Of a stretch of 22,451 bases of DNA, positions 14,651-22,451 are shown piece after piece (position 1 is the stretch's first letter; each line of letters starts with the position of its first letter). The stretch comes from CAZKDV01 sp964551645. GTDB taxonomy: Bacteria; Bacteroidota; Bacteroidia; Bacteroidales; DTU049. The notes below the pieces were generated by a model. The model worked only from the letters and a program-made list of their open reading frames with translations, was not told the DNA's origin and ran no database searches. The DNA is taken from assembly GCA_964551645.1 (NCBI GenBank), contig CAZKDV010000033.1, positions 1 through 22,451 of the forward strand, written 5' to 3'. The position numbers and the translations under genes are program-made.

Positions 14651-15353
14651 TTTCTTCATCTGACAGAAACTCGCTCACTTTACCTTTTAAGCATTGATAG
14701 GTTTTTGCAGGAAATTTTTCAATAATTGGATAATTATGTGTTACTATCAAAATTGATATTCCCTTATTATTCATTTCCTTAAAAATGCTCAAAATTTCTT
14801 CCGAAGTTTCGGGATCAAGATTTCCGGTAGGCTCATCAGCTAATATTAATTCTGGATTATTTATTAAAGCGCGAGCAATACACACTCTTTGTTGCTCTCC
14901 TCCTGACAGTTGATGTGGCATAGCATGATTTCTATCTTTCAAATTTACAATCTCAAGCAATTCATTACATCTTTCTAACATATCAGTTTTTTTCTTCCAA
15001 GCTGTGGCTTTCATAACAAACAACAAATTGTCTTGAACACTCCTATCTGTGAGCAATTGAAAGTCTTGAAAAACCATACCCATTTTTTGTCTCAATAAAG
15101 GAATTTGCTTGTTCTTAATTTTGTTAATATCATACCCCAAAACCTCGACACTACCTTCATTAGGTTTAATTTCTGCAAAAATTGTCTTTAGTAAAGTACT
15201 TTTTCCACTTCCTGTTTTGCCAATTATATATGCCATTTCACCTTTTGCAAGTTGAAAATCTATATCTTTCAAAATTAAATTTTCATCTAAAATAATAGAA
15301 AGTTTTTTTATTTGTATAATATTTTGTTGTTTATTGTTTTCTACTTCTGACAT
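14628..15353 (-). CDS. ftsE: FtsE-like cell-division ABC transporter ATP-binding protein
   Basis: A 241-residue ABC ATPase. FtsE works with the membrane protein FtsX to control peptidoglycan hydrolases at the septum. Visible motifs are Walker A GKTGSGKST (45-53), Q-loop VFQDFQLLTDRSVQDNL (94-110), signature LSGGEQQRV (149-157), Walker B LILADEPTGNLDP (169-181) and the H-loop His in IVTHNYPII. QDFQLLTDRSVxDN and DEPTGNLDPETS are characteristic of FtsE and close relatives such as LolD. No ftsX lies beside it, so the FtsE name is likely but not certain. It starts 32 bp after rnfA and probably ends the rnf transcript. Its stop lies inside the opposing glycosyltransferase gene. Confidence 0.82.
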   Translation of the reverse strand: MSEVENNKQQNIIQIKKLSIILDENLILKDIDFQLAKGEMAYIIGKTGSGKSTLLKTIFAEIKPNEGSVEVLGYDINKIKNKQIPLLRQKMGMVFQDFQLLTDRSVQDNLLFVMKATAWKKKTDMLERCNELLEIVNLKDRNHAMPHQLSGGEQQRVCIARALINNPELILADEPTGNLDPETSEEILSIFKEMNNKGISILIVTHNYPIIEKFPAKTYQCLKGKVSEFLSDEEINEITVG

Positions 15354-15385
15354 TTCAATATCCTTAATATAATTTTTTGAATAAT

Positions 15386-15958
15386 TTATACCAACCCACT
15401 AAAACCCATAAAAGCTAAAGATAAAACCCCTGCTGTAATAAGAGCAATTGGCACACCTTTCATATATTTGGGTACTCCCACTACTTCAAGATGTTCACGG
15501 ATGCCTGCAAGAATAATTAATGACATAGTAAAACCAACGGCTGTAGCTGCAGTATAAACTACTCCTTGCAACAAATTCATGTTTTTTTGTATCACAAGAA
15601 TAGCAATACCAAGTACTGCGCAATTAGTAGTAATAAGAGGTAAATATATTCCGAGAGCCTGATATAAAGTAGGAGAAACTTTTTTAAGAATAATTTCAAC
15701 CATTTGCACTAAAGCAGCAATAACAAGAATAAAGATAATTGTTTGCAAATATTCTACTTTCAAAGGTATCATCACATAGTGCATAAGCAAATAGGTGAAA
15801 AGAGTAGAAATAGTCATAACAAAAATCACGGCTCCCCCCATTCCTATCGAAGTAGAAATTTTCTTTGACACTCCGAGTAAAGGACAAGTACCAAGAAATT
15901 GGGTAAAAACAATATTATTAACAAAAATTGCAGATAAAATTATGATAATATATTCCAT
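15386..15958 (-). CDS. rnfA: Electron transport complex subunit RnfA
   Basis: Integral membrane subunit of the Rnf ferredoxin:NAD+ oxidoreductase, 190 residues with about six membrane helices. It is the sister of RnfE with inverted topology. The conserved FTQFLGTCPLLGVS carries Cys25, and LPLITTNCAVLG carries Cys113. In the related Nqr/Rnf structures these cysteines, with their counterparts in RnfE, hold an iron-sulfur cluster inside the membrane. It is the sixth rnf gene in the order B-C-D-G-E-A and starts 18 bp after rnfE. RnfA rather than NqrE is chosen because the operon has rnfB and rnfC and no nqrA or nqrF. Confidence 0.95.
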   Translation of the reverse strand: MEYIIIILSAIFVNNIVFTQFLGTCPLLGVSKKISTSIGMGGAVIFVMTISTLFTYLLMHYVMIPLKVEYLQTIIFILVIAALVQMVEIILKKVSPTLYQALGIYLPLITTNCAVLGIAILVIQKNMNLLQGVVYTAATAVGFTMSLIILAGIREHLEVVGVPKYMKGVPIALITAGVLSLAFMGFSGLV

Positions 15959-15976
15959 GGTTTACTTTTTTAATAT

Positions 15977-16564
15977 TTATGATTTTTTAGTTGCGTTCAT
16001 AATTGCAATGAGGAAGCCTAATCCGATAAAAGCTCCGGGAGCTAAAACAAACACTAACATTCCGTCAACTCCTTCAGGCAAAAACTTAAATCCAAAAATT
16101 GCTCCGTTTCCTAATATTTCTCTTATTGAGCCTAAAACCGTAAGTGCTAAAGCAAAGCCTAATCCCATGCCTAAACCATCAATAAGCGATGGAAGTATTT
16201 TATTTTTTGAAGCAAAAGCCTCAGCACGACCCAAGACTATGCAATTAACGACAATTAACGGAATAAACAAGCCTAATTGTTCGTGCAAAGATGGTAGATA
16301 AGCCTGCATAGAAAGGTCAACAATAGTAACAAATGCTGCAACTATAACAATAAAAACAGGTATCCTGACGGAAGAAGGAGTTAAATTTTTTACTGACGAA
16401 ATAATAATATTTGACATAACGAGTACAAATGTAGTGGCAAGTCCCATTCCTAATCCATTGATTGCCGATGTTGTTACTCCTAATGTAGGACACAATCCTA
16501 ATAGGAGTACTAAAACGGGATTTTCTTTAATCAAACCCTTTGTAAAATTCTTTAAATTGTTCAT
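15977..16564 (-). CDS. rnfE: Electron transport complex subunit RnfE
   Basis: Membrane subunit, 195 residues, homologous to RnfA and NqrD. The N-terminal FTKGLIKENPVLVLLLGLCP TLGVTTSA carries Cys25, and IPLIVVNCIVLGRAEAFA carries Cys108, the expected ligands of the membrane iron-sulfur centre shared with RnfA. Typical helices follow (GLGMGLGFALALTVLGSIRE). It lies 9 bp after rnfG and 18 bp before rnfA. Length and motifs are normal. Confidence 0.95.
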   Translation of the reverse strand: MNNLKNFTKGLIKENPVLVLLLGLCPTLGVTTSAINGLGMGLATTFVLVMSNIIISSVKNLTPSSVRIPVFIVIVAAFVTIVDLSMQAYLPSLHEQLGLFIPLIVVNCIVLGRAEAFASKNKILPSLIDGLGMGLGFALALTVLGSIREILGNGAIFGFKFLPEGVDGMLVFVLAPGAFIGLGFLIAIMNATKKS

Positions 16565-16573
16565 ATTTGCTCC

Positions 16574-17161
16574 TTATTCTTTTATGTCATTTAATGTTTT
16601 ATACGCCCTATCTACAGCATCACAAAACGCCCTTGACGAAATTGTAGCCGCAGTAATAGCATCAACATCTCCACCTATATCCTTATCTTGAATACCAAGG
16701 TTGAATGTATCAAGATTTTTACCCTTAAACTGTTCAGAAAATTTTGATTTTGATATATCCATTTTGTCGCCCAAACCGGGTGTTTCTTTATGCTCAAGAA
16801 CAGCAGTATTATAAATGGTCAAATCAGGAAGAAAACCAACCATAATCTTAATTTGTCCTCCAAATCCTTTATTTGAAAATGTTTCAACTGCAATACCTAC
16901 AAGTTCTTCTGTTGTATTAAACGCTTTGTAAAAAATTAATGAATCTGTTCCGCCATCATAAGGAATAATGGCAATTCTTTTATTGCTTTCAAATGCAGGA
17001 AGAACTTTTTCAATTGCCGTTTTTGTTTTCATATCTTTAACTCTGTTAATAGGATCTTTTGTTAAATTATATACAAAAGCTAATCCTATAGCAGCAATTC
17101 CTGAAACTATCAATAATGTCAAAGACATGCTTAATAATGTGTTTGATGCTTTTTTTGCCAT
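16574..17161 (-). CDS. rnfG: Electron transport complex subunit RnfG (FMN-binding)
   Basis: A 195-residue subunit with one N-terminal membrane helix (about 11-31) and a periplasmic FMN-binding domain. FMN is held by a phosphoester bond to a Thr in the motif S/T-G-A-T. Here the segment is DAITAATISSRAFCDAV, so the bound residue is probably Thr173, with Ala at the usual Gly position. HKETPGLGDKMD (124-135) is the other family block. It starts 2 bp after the rnfD stop, implying coupling. The Ala variant looks common in Bacteroidetes from recall and should not be taken as inactivation. Confidence 0.94.
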   Translation of the reverse strand: MAKKASNTLLSMSLTLLIVSGIAAIGLAFVYNLTKDPINRVKDMKTKTAIEKVLPAFESNKRIAIIPYDGGTDSLIFYKAFNTTEELVGIAVETFSNKGFGGQIKIMVGFLPDLTIYNTAVLEHKETPGLGDKMDISKSKFSEQFKGKNLDTFNLGIQDKDIGGDVDAITAATISSRAFCDAVDRAYKTLNDIKE

Positions 17162-17163
17162 AA

Positions 17164-18156
17164 TTATACTCCTCCAAATCTATTCGGTTTAAAACCTTTA
17201 TTTATTAATGGAACAACTGCATTCATAATAAGAATTGCAAATGAAACCCCTTCGGGATACGAACCAAATATTCTGATTAAAATAGTTAAAATTCCACATC
17301 CGAATCCAAATATTAACTGTCCTAAAGGAGTCATTGGCGAAGTTACCATATCAGTTGCCATAAAGAAAGCTCCTAAAATTAAACCCCCAGTTAAGAAATG
17401 GAATAATGGATCAACATACATTTCTGGATTAACTAACCATAAAATCCCTGACAATAAACCAACTGCTCCAATAAATGAAATTGGAATATGCCATGAAATA
17501 ACTCTTGTAACAAGTAATAATATTCCACCCAAAAGCAACAAGAGTGCAGAAACTTCGCCCGCCGAACCGCCCATGTTTCCCATTAAAAAATTTACATAAC
17601 TTGGCATTTCAGCTTGTACAAGCAATTCGGATACTTTATGTCCTTGACTCAAGCCTTCTTTCATAATCCCCAGCGGTGTTGGACCAGTAACAATATCTGT
17701 TAATTGCTTAGCCGACTCTATTGGTTTAGGCCAAGATGTCATTTCTGCCGGAAATGAAATAAGAAGAATAACACGACCAACTAATGCGGGATTGAATATA
17801 TTTTTGCCCAAACCTCCAAAAGTCATCTTGCCTACTCCAATTGCAGCAATTGCACCTATAATAACTATATGAATAGGCAAATTACTTGGAACATTAAAAG
17901 CCAACAAAATACCGGTTAGTATTGCAGAATTATCGTTAAGAGTGTATGGTCCTTTTATCAAAAAACGCTGAATTAAATATTCGACTAACATACAGGCAAT
18001 AATGCTGGTAGCCATCACTTTTACTGCCCCTATTCCAAATAGATAAAAAGAACCCAACATTGCCGGTAGCAAAGCAATGATAACTATCATCATTACTTTA
18101 CTTACTGAAGCATCTTTGTGTACATGAGGAGATCCTGATATTTTTAAAAGATTCAT
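17164..18156 (-). CDS. rnfD: Electron transport complex subunit RnfD
   Basis: A 330-residue integral membrane flavoprotein, homologous to NqrB. It begins with SGSPHVHKDASVSKVM, the family N-terminus. NDNSAILTGILLAFNVPSNLP (74-94) and GLGKNIFNPALVGRVILL (115-132) are the conserved membrane blocks. TGPTPLG (157-163) is the expected covalent FMN site with Thr160, in place of the usual SGATPL. MATDMVTSPMTPLGQLIFG near 266-284 and GSYPEGVSFAILIMNAVVPL near the end are also typical. It lies 18 bp after rnfC and 2 bp before rnfG. Confidence 0.95.
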   Translation of the reverse strand: MNLLKISGSPHVHKDASVSKVMMIVIIALLPAMLGSFYLFGIGAVKVMATSIIACMLVEYLIQRFLIKGPYTLNDNSAILTGILLAFNVPSNLPIHIVIIGAIAAIGVGKMTFGGLGKNIFNPALVGRVILLISFPAEMTSWPKPIESAKQLTDIVTGPTPLGIMKEGLSQGHKVSELLVQAEMPSYVNFLMGNMGGSAGEVSALLLLLGGILLLVTRVISWHIPISFIGAVGLLSGILWLVNPEMYVDPLFHFLTGGLILGAFFMATDMVTSPMTPLGQLIFGFGCGILTILIRIFGSYPEGVSFAILIMNAVVPLINKGFKPNRFGGV

Positions 18157-18174
18157 ATTATTCGCTTATTTATA

Positions 18175-19518
18175 TTAGTTTTTAGATGTTCTATTTCTGA
18201 TAATAAATCCTACTTTATTTTTACCAAGACGCATATAGTCAAGTAATGATCTGCCTGACGGACATATATAGTGGCAAGAACCACATTCTATACAATCCAT
18301 AATAAAGTGTTTCTCTGCTTGTTCCCATAAACTATGTTCAACTTGTTGTGCTAACAAATATGGTTCAAGTCCCATAGGACAAACATTTATACATTTTGCA
18401 CAACGAATACAATTTACAAGTTTTACGCGATTAGCATCAGCATTTGGAAACAATAAAACTCCTGATGTTCCTTTTGTTACTGGCACATTAACGCTTGTAA
18501 TTGCTTTTCCCATCATTGGTCCACCACTAATTATTTTACCTGTATTCTCAGGCAAACCACCTGATTTTTCAATTAATTGAGAAATAGGAGTTCCTATTCT
18601 TACTAAGTAGTTTCCTGCTTGTTTAAGTTTAAGCCCTGCTAATGTAACAACTCTTTCAAACAAAGGTTTATTTTTTTGTATAGCTTCATAAACAGCAAAT
18701 GCAGTTCCTAAGTTATTTACGACACATCCAAGCTCTATCGGAAGTTTACCCGAAGGAACTTCTTTTGCCAATAAAGCGTTAATTAATTGTTTTTCAGCAC
18801 CTTGAGGATACATTACCTTTAAAGCGTAAATCTCAATACCTTTAAAATCTTTTGCAAGTTTTGCAAGGTGTTCAAATGCATCAATTTTATTAGCCTCAAT
18901 ACCAACTAAGGCTTTTTCAACGCCTAAAGCCTTTTTCAATATTTCGATACCAATAAGTGTTTCCAAGCCTTTTTCTAACATCAACCTATGGTCAGAAGTT
19001 AGCATAGGCTCACATTCGACAGCATTAATGATGAGATAATTAGGCTTTTTATCTTTAGGAATCATGTATTTGATATGGGTTGGAAAAGTAGCACCACCTA
19101 AACCAACAATCCCCATATCTTTAATTTTTTGAACAATTTCTTCTGATGTAAGATTACATTCTCTAATGATAGTATCTGTTCTGTCAATACTTTCTTCCCA
19201 CTCATCTCCTTCTACATCAATAATAATAGCAGGTTTTTTATATCCCGAAACATCTACAACATTATCTATTTTATTAACCTTGCCTGATACAGAACTATGA
19301 ATATTACTACTAATAAACGATTCACCCTTAGCAATAAGCTGTCCTATTTTCACAATATCTCCCTTTTGAACTATCGGCACAGAAGGAGCGCCAAGACTTT
19401 GTGAAAGAGGAATCATAACTTGATTGGGAACTTCAAGTGGAATAATTGAAACTCCAGCTGTTAATTTAAGTTCTTTGGGATGAACACCGCCTCTATTAAA
19501 TGTTTTTAACTTTACCAT
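18175..19518 (-). CDS. rnfC: Electron transport complex subunit RnfC
   Basis: Peripheral cytoplasmic subunit, 447 residues, where NAD+/NADH meets FMN and iron-sulfur centres. The N-terminal barrel-sandwich region has RGGVHPKELK. The flavin/nucleotide domain follows with GLGGATFPTHIKY (139-151), NAVECEPMLTSDHRLM (165-180), YPQGAEKQLI and PSGKLPIELGCVVNNLGTA. Two 4Fe-4S motifs lie near the end: Cys370, 373, 376 and 380, then Cys409, 412, 415 and 419. It is related to NqrA and to the 51-kDa subunit of complex I. It starts 25 bp after rnfB. Complete, with all eight cluster cysteines. Confidence 0.96.
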   Translation of the reverse strand: MVKLKTFNRGGVHPKELKLTAGVSIIPLEVPNQVMIPLSQSLGAPSVPIVQKGDIVKIGQLIAKGESFISSNIHSSVSGKVNKIDNVVDVSGYKKPAIIIDVEGDEWEESIDRTDTIIRECNLTSEEIVQKIKDMGIVGLGGATFPTHIKYMIPKDKKPNYLIINAVECEPMLTSDHRLMLEKGLETLIGIEILKKALGVEKALVGIEANKIDAFEHLAKLAKDFKGIEIYALKVMYPQGAEKQLINALLAKEVPSGKLPIELGCVVNNLGTAFAVYEAIQKNKPLFERVVTLAGLKLKQAGNYLVRIGTPISQLIEKSGGLPENTGKIISGGPMMGKAITSVNVPVTKGTSGVLLFPNADANRVKLVNCIRCAKCINVCPMGLEPYLLAQQVEHSLWEQAEKHFIMDCIECGSCHYICPSGRSLLDYMRLGKNKVGFIIRNRTSKN

Positions 19519-19543
19519 TATATGTGTATATTATTACAATACA

Positions 19544-20404
19544 TTAATTATTAATTGTTTCTTTTTCTTCAATAGTTTTTTCTTTTCTTGGAGGAAAATT
19601 AAGCTCTAAGATAGAACCTGTCGGACATTCTGTTACGCACTTGCGACAAAGTGTACATTTTTCGTCGTCTATATAAGCAAGAAAATTTTCTAATGTTATT
19701 GCATCATGAGGGCATGCTTTAACGCATTTTCCACAGCCAATACACGCAACAATACAATTTTTGTTAGCTACAGCACCTTTTTCTTTATTGATACAACTCA
19801 CAAAAATTCTTCGGTTCTTTTTACCTTTTAGTCTAATTTCGATAATTCCTCTTGGACATGCTTCAACACACTTGCCACATGCAACACATTTTTCTTCTGA
19901 AACAATGGGCAAACCAGTATCTTCATCAATAAATATTGCATCAAAAGGACATACATCGACACAATCTCCTAATCCGAGACAACCATTTGGGCATCCACTT
20001 GTGCCACTAAATAAACTATTAGCAAAACTACAACTTGTAATTCCTTCGTATAGAAACTTAGGTCTGGCATTTGAAAATGAACCACTACAACGGACAACAG
20101 CAATTTCAGACTCTCTAACTTCAGCCTTCACGCCAAGTAGAGGAGCAATTTTAGCATTTAATTCGTTTCCGCCAGCAGGACAAAACATATTGTCAAGAGA
20201 ATTAGTTCTAACCACCGTCTCCGCAAACGCTCTACAGCCAGCCATACCGCAAGCACCACAGTTTGCGCCAGGCAATAACTCCTCAATTGCATCTATCAAT
20301 GGAGATTCAATAACCTTGAACTTTTGACCTACATAATAAATAATTATTCCAAATAAGAAACCTATTGTTCCCAACAAAACTAATGCAGTAATAATTGAAT
20401 TCAC
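19544..20404 (-). CDS. rnfB: Electron transport complex subunit RnfB (polyferredoxin)
   Basis: First gene of the operon, 286 residues. An N-terminal membrane helix (about 5-25) anchors it. The four-Cys domain PGANCGACGMAGCRAFAETV with later FCPAGG (Cys49, 52, 57, 75) is the RnfB hallmark. Several ferredoxin-type 4Fe-4S motifs follow, among them CVACGKCVEACP (173-184), CIGCGKCVKACP (221-232) and CTLCRKCVTECP (250-261), plus CVDVCP at 148-153 paired with Cys138 and Cys142. It accepts electrons from ferredoxin and passes them towards RnfC and the membrane subunits. A perfect -7 box lies 28 bp upstream. No rseC is found before it, although one often precedes rnfB in Bacteroidetes. Confidence 0.96.
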   Translation of the reverse strand: MNSIITALVLLGTIGFLFGIIIYYVGQKFKVIESPLIDAIEELLPGANCGACGMAGCRAFAETVVRTNSLDNMFCPAGGNELNAKIAPLLGVKAEVRESEIAVVRCSGSFSNARPKFLYEGITSCSFANSLFSGTSGCPNGCLGLGDCVDVCPFDAIFIDEDTGLPIVSEEKCVACGKCVEACPRGIIEIRLKGKKNRRIFVSCINKEKGAVANKNCIVACIGCGKCVKACPHDAITLENFLAYIDDEKCTLCRKCVTECPTGSILELNFPPRKEKTIEEKETINN

Positions 20405-20431
20405 AATGAAATTATTTTAATTTTGATATGG

Positions 20432-20439
20432 CAAATGTA
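20432..20439 (-). promoter_or_regulatory. -7 box of the rnf operon
   Basis: The minus strand reads TACATTTG, an exact TAnnTTTG match, 28 bp before the rnfB ATG at 20404. No clear -33 TTTG. The rest of the 256-bp gap to pckA is AT-rich and has only weak hairpins: TTCCTT (20474-20479) with AAGGAA (20491-20496), and AGGAAG with CTTCCT around 20600-20626. Neither has a good U-tract for a pckA terminator. Confidence 0.5.
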
Positions 20440-20660
20440 TAAAATTTTTTAAAAGTAATTTATTTTTAATTGTTTCCTTATAAAAAATAAAAGGAAGGAG
20501 CCAAAAACTTAGTTTGTTCGCAATACACTTATTGATAACAATAGCATTTTGATTTACGACAAGGATTATAAATATCAAGTAAAACGACAATCAATTTATA
20601 GGAAGAATTTATCTCCAAACTTCCTAACGAACACAATAAAAAAAACAGAGACACAAAAAA

Positions 20661-22298
20661 CTACTTAATCTTAGGTCCGGCATTTATTAATCTTTGACCT
20701 TCTTCGTTATCAGTAAAATTTTGGAAATTAGCTATAAATTTTTCTGCAAGCATTTGTGCTTGTTTGTCATATTCTTCAGGATTAGTCCAAGTGTTTTTTG
20801 GATTTAAAATGTGCGAATTTGTTCCTTTAAGTGCTTTGGGTATTAACAAACCAAACATAGGAAGCTCTTCGTACTCAGCATTTTCAAGCGAGCCATCTAA
20901 TATGCCTGTAATAATTGCACGAGTATCTTTAATGCTAATTCGATTTCCAACGCCATAAGGACCTCCAATCCAGCCTGTATTAACGAGATAAGCAGTAGCC
21001 CCGTGTTGTTTCATTTTTTTTGCTAATTCTTGAGCATAAACAGTTGGATGCAATAGCAAAAATGCTGCTCCAAAAGCTGAAGAAAAAGTAGGCATAGGTT
21101 CTTTTATACCTCTTTCGGTTCCGGCTAATTTTGAAGTGAAACCACTTAGAAAATAGTACATTGCCTGATCTTGAGTCAGTTTAGCAACCGGAGGTAAAAC
21201 TCCAAAAGCATCGGCGGTTAAGAAAATAACTTTTTTGGGGTGAGTACCCTTAGAAACTGGAGTAACAACATTTCTAATATGATATAAAGGATAAGAAACA
21301 CGAGTATTTTCTGTTTTCGTGCTATCATCAAAATCAATTTCACCTGTTTTAGAATCATACACAACATTTTCTAAAAGAGCATCGCGTTTAATTGCCTGAT
21401 AAATGTCAGGTTCTTTATCTTTATCAAGATTGATGCATTTTGCATAACAACCACCTTCAAAATTAAAAATACCTTCATCGTCCCAACCGTGTTCGTCATC
21501 GCCAATTAAAAACCTTTCGGGATCAGCAGAAAGCGTAGTTTTTCCTGTACCTGAAAGTCCAAAAAAGATTGCAGTATCACCATCTTTCCCCATATTAGCC
21601 GAACAATGCATAGAAGCAATTCCTTTCAATGGTAAAAAGTAGTTCATTACAGAGAAAAATCCTTTTTTTATTTCTCCGCCATACCACGAACCTCCAACAA
21701 CAGCCATTTTATCTTTTAAATTAAATGCAACAAAAACTTCACTATTTAGATTTTGCTCTTTCCATTGTGGATTATCTGCCTTGCAAGCATGAAGCATAAC
21801 AAAATCAGGTTTAAAGTCTTGCAGTTCTTCTGTTGTAGGTCTTATGAACATGTTTTTCACAAAATGTGCAGCCCATGCAACTTCAGTAATAACCCTAATC
21901 TTTAGTCTAGTATTTACATTTGCACCAACAAATGCATCCATAACATAAAGTTTTTTGCCACTCAATTGTTTTTGTCCAATTTTTAATAAATGATTCCAAA
22001 CATCTATGCTTATTGGTTTGTTGTCAGAACTTTTGCGTTCTTTTGAAGCCCACCAAACATTTCCAGCATTTTCTTCCTCATAAACAATATATTTATCTTT
22101 AGGTGAACGACCTGTAAACACTCCTGTATCAACAGCAACTGCTCCAAGATTAGTTTCAAAACCTTGTTCGTATCCTTCTAATTCCTCTGAGGTTTCATGT
22201 TGATATAACTCCTCGTAAGAAATATTGTAATAAATATGTTCTGCTTGCTCAATACCATACGATACTAAATCAATTTTTTGTTTTTTATTGCTTTCCAT
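20661..22298 (-). CDS. pckA: Phosphoenolpyruvate carboxykinase (ATP)
   Basis: Interconverts oxaloacetate + ATP and PEP + CO2 + ADP. It serves gluconeogenesis, and in many fermenting Bacteroidetes CO2 fixation into succinate. From the ATG at 22298 it has 545 residues (MESNKKQKIDLV), the usual length. A TTG at 22325 would add nine residues but overlaps the -7 box and is rejected. Motifs present are FTGRSPKDKY (61-70, substrate loop), WYGGEIKKG (205-213, with the Mn-binding Lys), SMHCSANMG (229-237), the kinase loop GLSGTGKTTLS (247-257), FLIGDDEHGWDDEG (263-276, Mg/Mn-binding Asp) and NTRVSYPLYHI with its substrate Arg. The ATP type rather than GTP type is shown by these sequences. Complete. 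Confidence 0.97.
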   Translation of the reverse strand: MESNKKQKIDLVSYGIEQAEHIYYNISYEELYQHETSEELEGYEQGFETNLGAVAVDTGVFTGRSPKDKYIVYEEENAGNVWWASKERKSSDNKPISIDVWNHLLKIGQKQLSGKKLYVMDAFVGANVNTRLKIRVITEVAWAAHFVKNMFIRPTTEELQDFKPDFVMLHACKADNPQWKEQNLNSEVFVAFNLKDKMAVVGGSWYGGEIKKGFFSVMNYFLPLKGIASMHCSANMGKDGDTAIFFGLSGTGKTTLSADPERFLIGDDEHGWDDEGIFNFEGGCYAKCINLDKDKEPDIYQAIKRDALLENVVYDSKTGEIDFDDSTKTENTRVSYPLYHIRNVVTPVSKGTHPKKVIFLTADAFGVLPPVAKLTQDQAMYYFLSGFTSKLAGTERGIKEPMPTFSSAFGAAFLLLHPTVYAQELAKKMKQHGATAYLVNTGWIGGPYGVGNRISIKDTRAIITGILDGSLENAEYEELPMFGLLIPKALKGTNSHILNPKNTWTNPEEYDKQAQMLAEKFIANFQNFTDNEEGQRLINAGPKIK

Positions 22299-22322
22299 AG
22301 ATATTTTATATTTATTTATGTG

Positions 22323-22330
22323 CAAAAATA
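22323..22330 (-). promoter_or_regulatory. -7 box of pckA
   Basis: TATTTTTG on the minus strand, an exact consensus match, 25 bp before the pckA ATG. The spacing supports the ATG at 22298 over the longer TTG frame. The -33 region has no clear TTTG at normal distance. Confidence 0.5.
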
Positions 22331-22371
22331 AGGAGTTTTATCAAAATACTTATAATATTAAAAAAAATATG

Positions 22372-22379
22372 TAGGTTTG
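22372..22379 (+). promoter_or_regulatory. Plus-strand -7 box at the window end
   Basis: TAGGTTTG matches TAnnTTTG. It lies 58 bp before an ATG at 22438 that opens the codons for M-K-I-N and then leaves the window. It suggests a gene divergent from pckA beginning here, but four codons cannot prove it. Confidence 0.3.
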
Positions 22380-22451
22380 AACTTTTAATTTAAACATTGT
22401 CTCGTCCTAACATAGCGTTACACTAAAAACAAACATTATGAAAATAAACAA

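Noticed and set aside
15795..16301. Plus-strand frame of 168 codons across rnfA and rnfE
   Set aside because: It spans two intact membrane-protein genes on the other strand and is proline/lysine-rich, as expected from an antisense reading.
19761..20327. Plus-strand frame of 188 codons across rnfB
   Set aside because: It is antisense to the cysteine-rich rnfB. The composition mirrors rnfB and shows no motif of its own.
20474..20496. TTCCTT/AAGGAA hairpin as a pckA terminator
   Set aside because: The 6-bp stem is AT-rich, the loop is long, and no U-tract follows on the minus strand.
22299..22325. TTG start for pckA, nine residues longer
   Set aside because: It overlaps the -7 box TATTTTTG. 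The ATG at 22298 gives the usual family N-terminus and length.

Overview
The window looks like chromosomal DNA of a Bacteroidota (Bacteroidetes) bacterium, most likely Bacteroidales or a near relative. Four signs support this. The DNA is AT-rich. Promoters upstream of several genes match the Bacteroidetes -7 consensus TAnnTTTG. One exported protein ends in a type IX secretion (T9SS) type A sorting domain. The six-subunit Rnf complex, the long NusB and the Mpi-type invertase are all at home in that phylum.

Left part (about 1-2850) is a scrap-yard of defence and mobile DNA. It holds the last codons of a plus-strand gene (3-32), a 5'-truncated type IIG (Eco57I/TaqI-like) restriction-specificity piece on the minus strand (16 to about 945), an intact serine invertase of the Mpi family (996-1607), a decayed plus-strand tail resembling another type IIG C-terminus (about 1601-1821), a REP-associated HUH transposase carrying a perfect 34-bp palindrome inside its coding sequence (1835-2380), and a chimeric relic joining an AbiEi-like antitoxin start to a RhuM fragment (2555-2847). 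The invertase beside tail-to-tail specificity ends suggests a silent-cassette or phase-variation locus. That is an inference and depends on sequence to the left of the window.

Middle part (2939-8355, plus strand) is a housekeeping run. purC, the two halves of the saccharopine lysine-degradation pathway (LKR-like and SDH-like, encoded as separate genes) and nusB are tightly packed. A DUF1573 lipoprotein and yajC follow, probably with their own promoter.

A minus-strand operon follows (12071 down to 8379): a membrane-anchored PASTA protein, a T9SS cargo protein, then the pseudouridine synthase RluD. A 343-bp intergenic region (12072-12414) with divergent promoter-like boxes and several CTTGTT/AACAAG inverted copies separates it from two plus-strand glycosyltransferase genes (12415-14650).

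The right part is on the minus strand: rnfB-C-D-G-E-A plus an FtsE-like ABC ATPase as one tightly spaced operon (20404 down to 14628), preceded by ATP-dependent PEP carboxykinase (22298 down to 20661). Rnf couples ferredoxin:NAD+ electron transfer to ion pumping and PckA interconverts oxaloacetate and PEP, so this side carries central energy metabolism. The last 80 bases hold a promoter-like box and an ATG that may begin another plus-strand gene.
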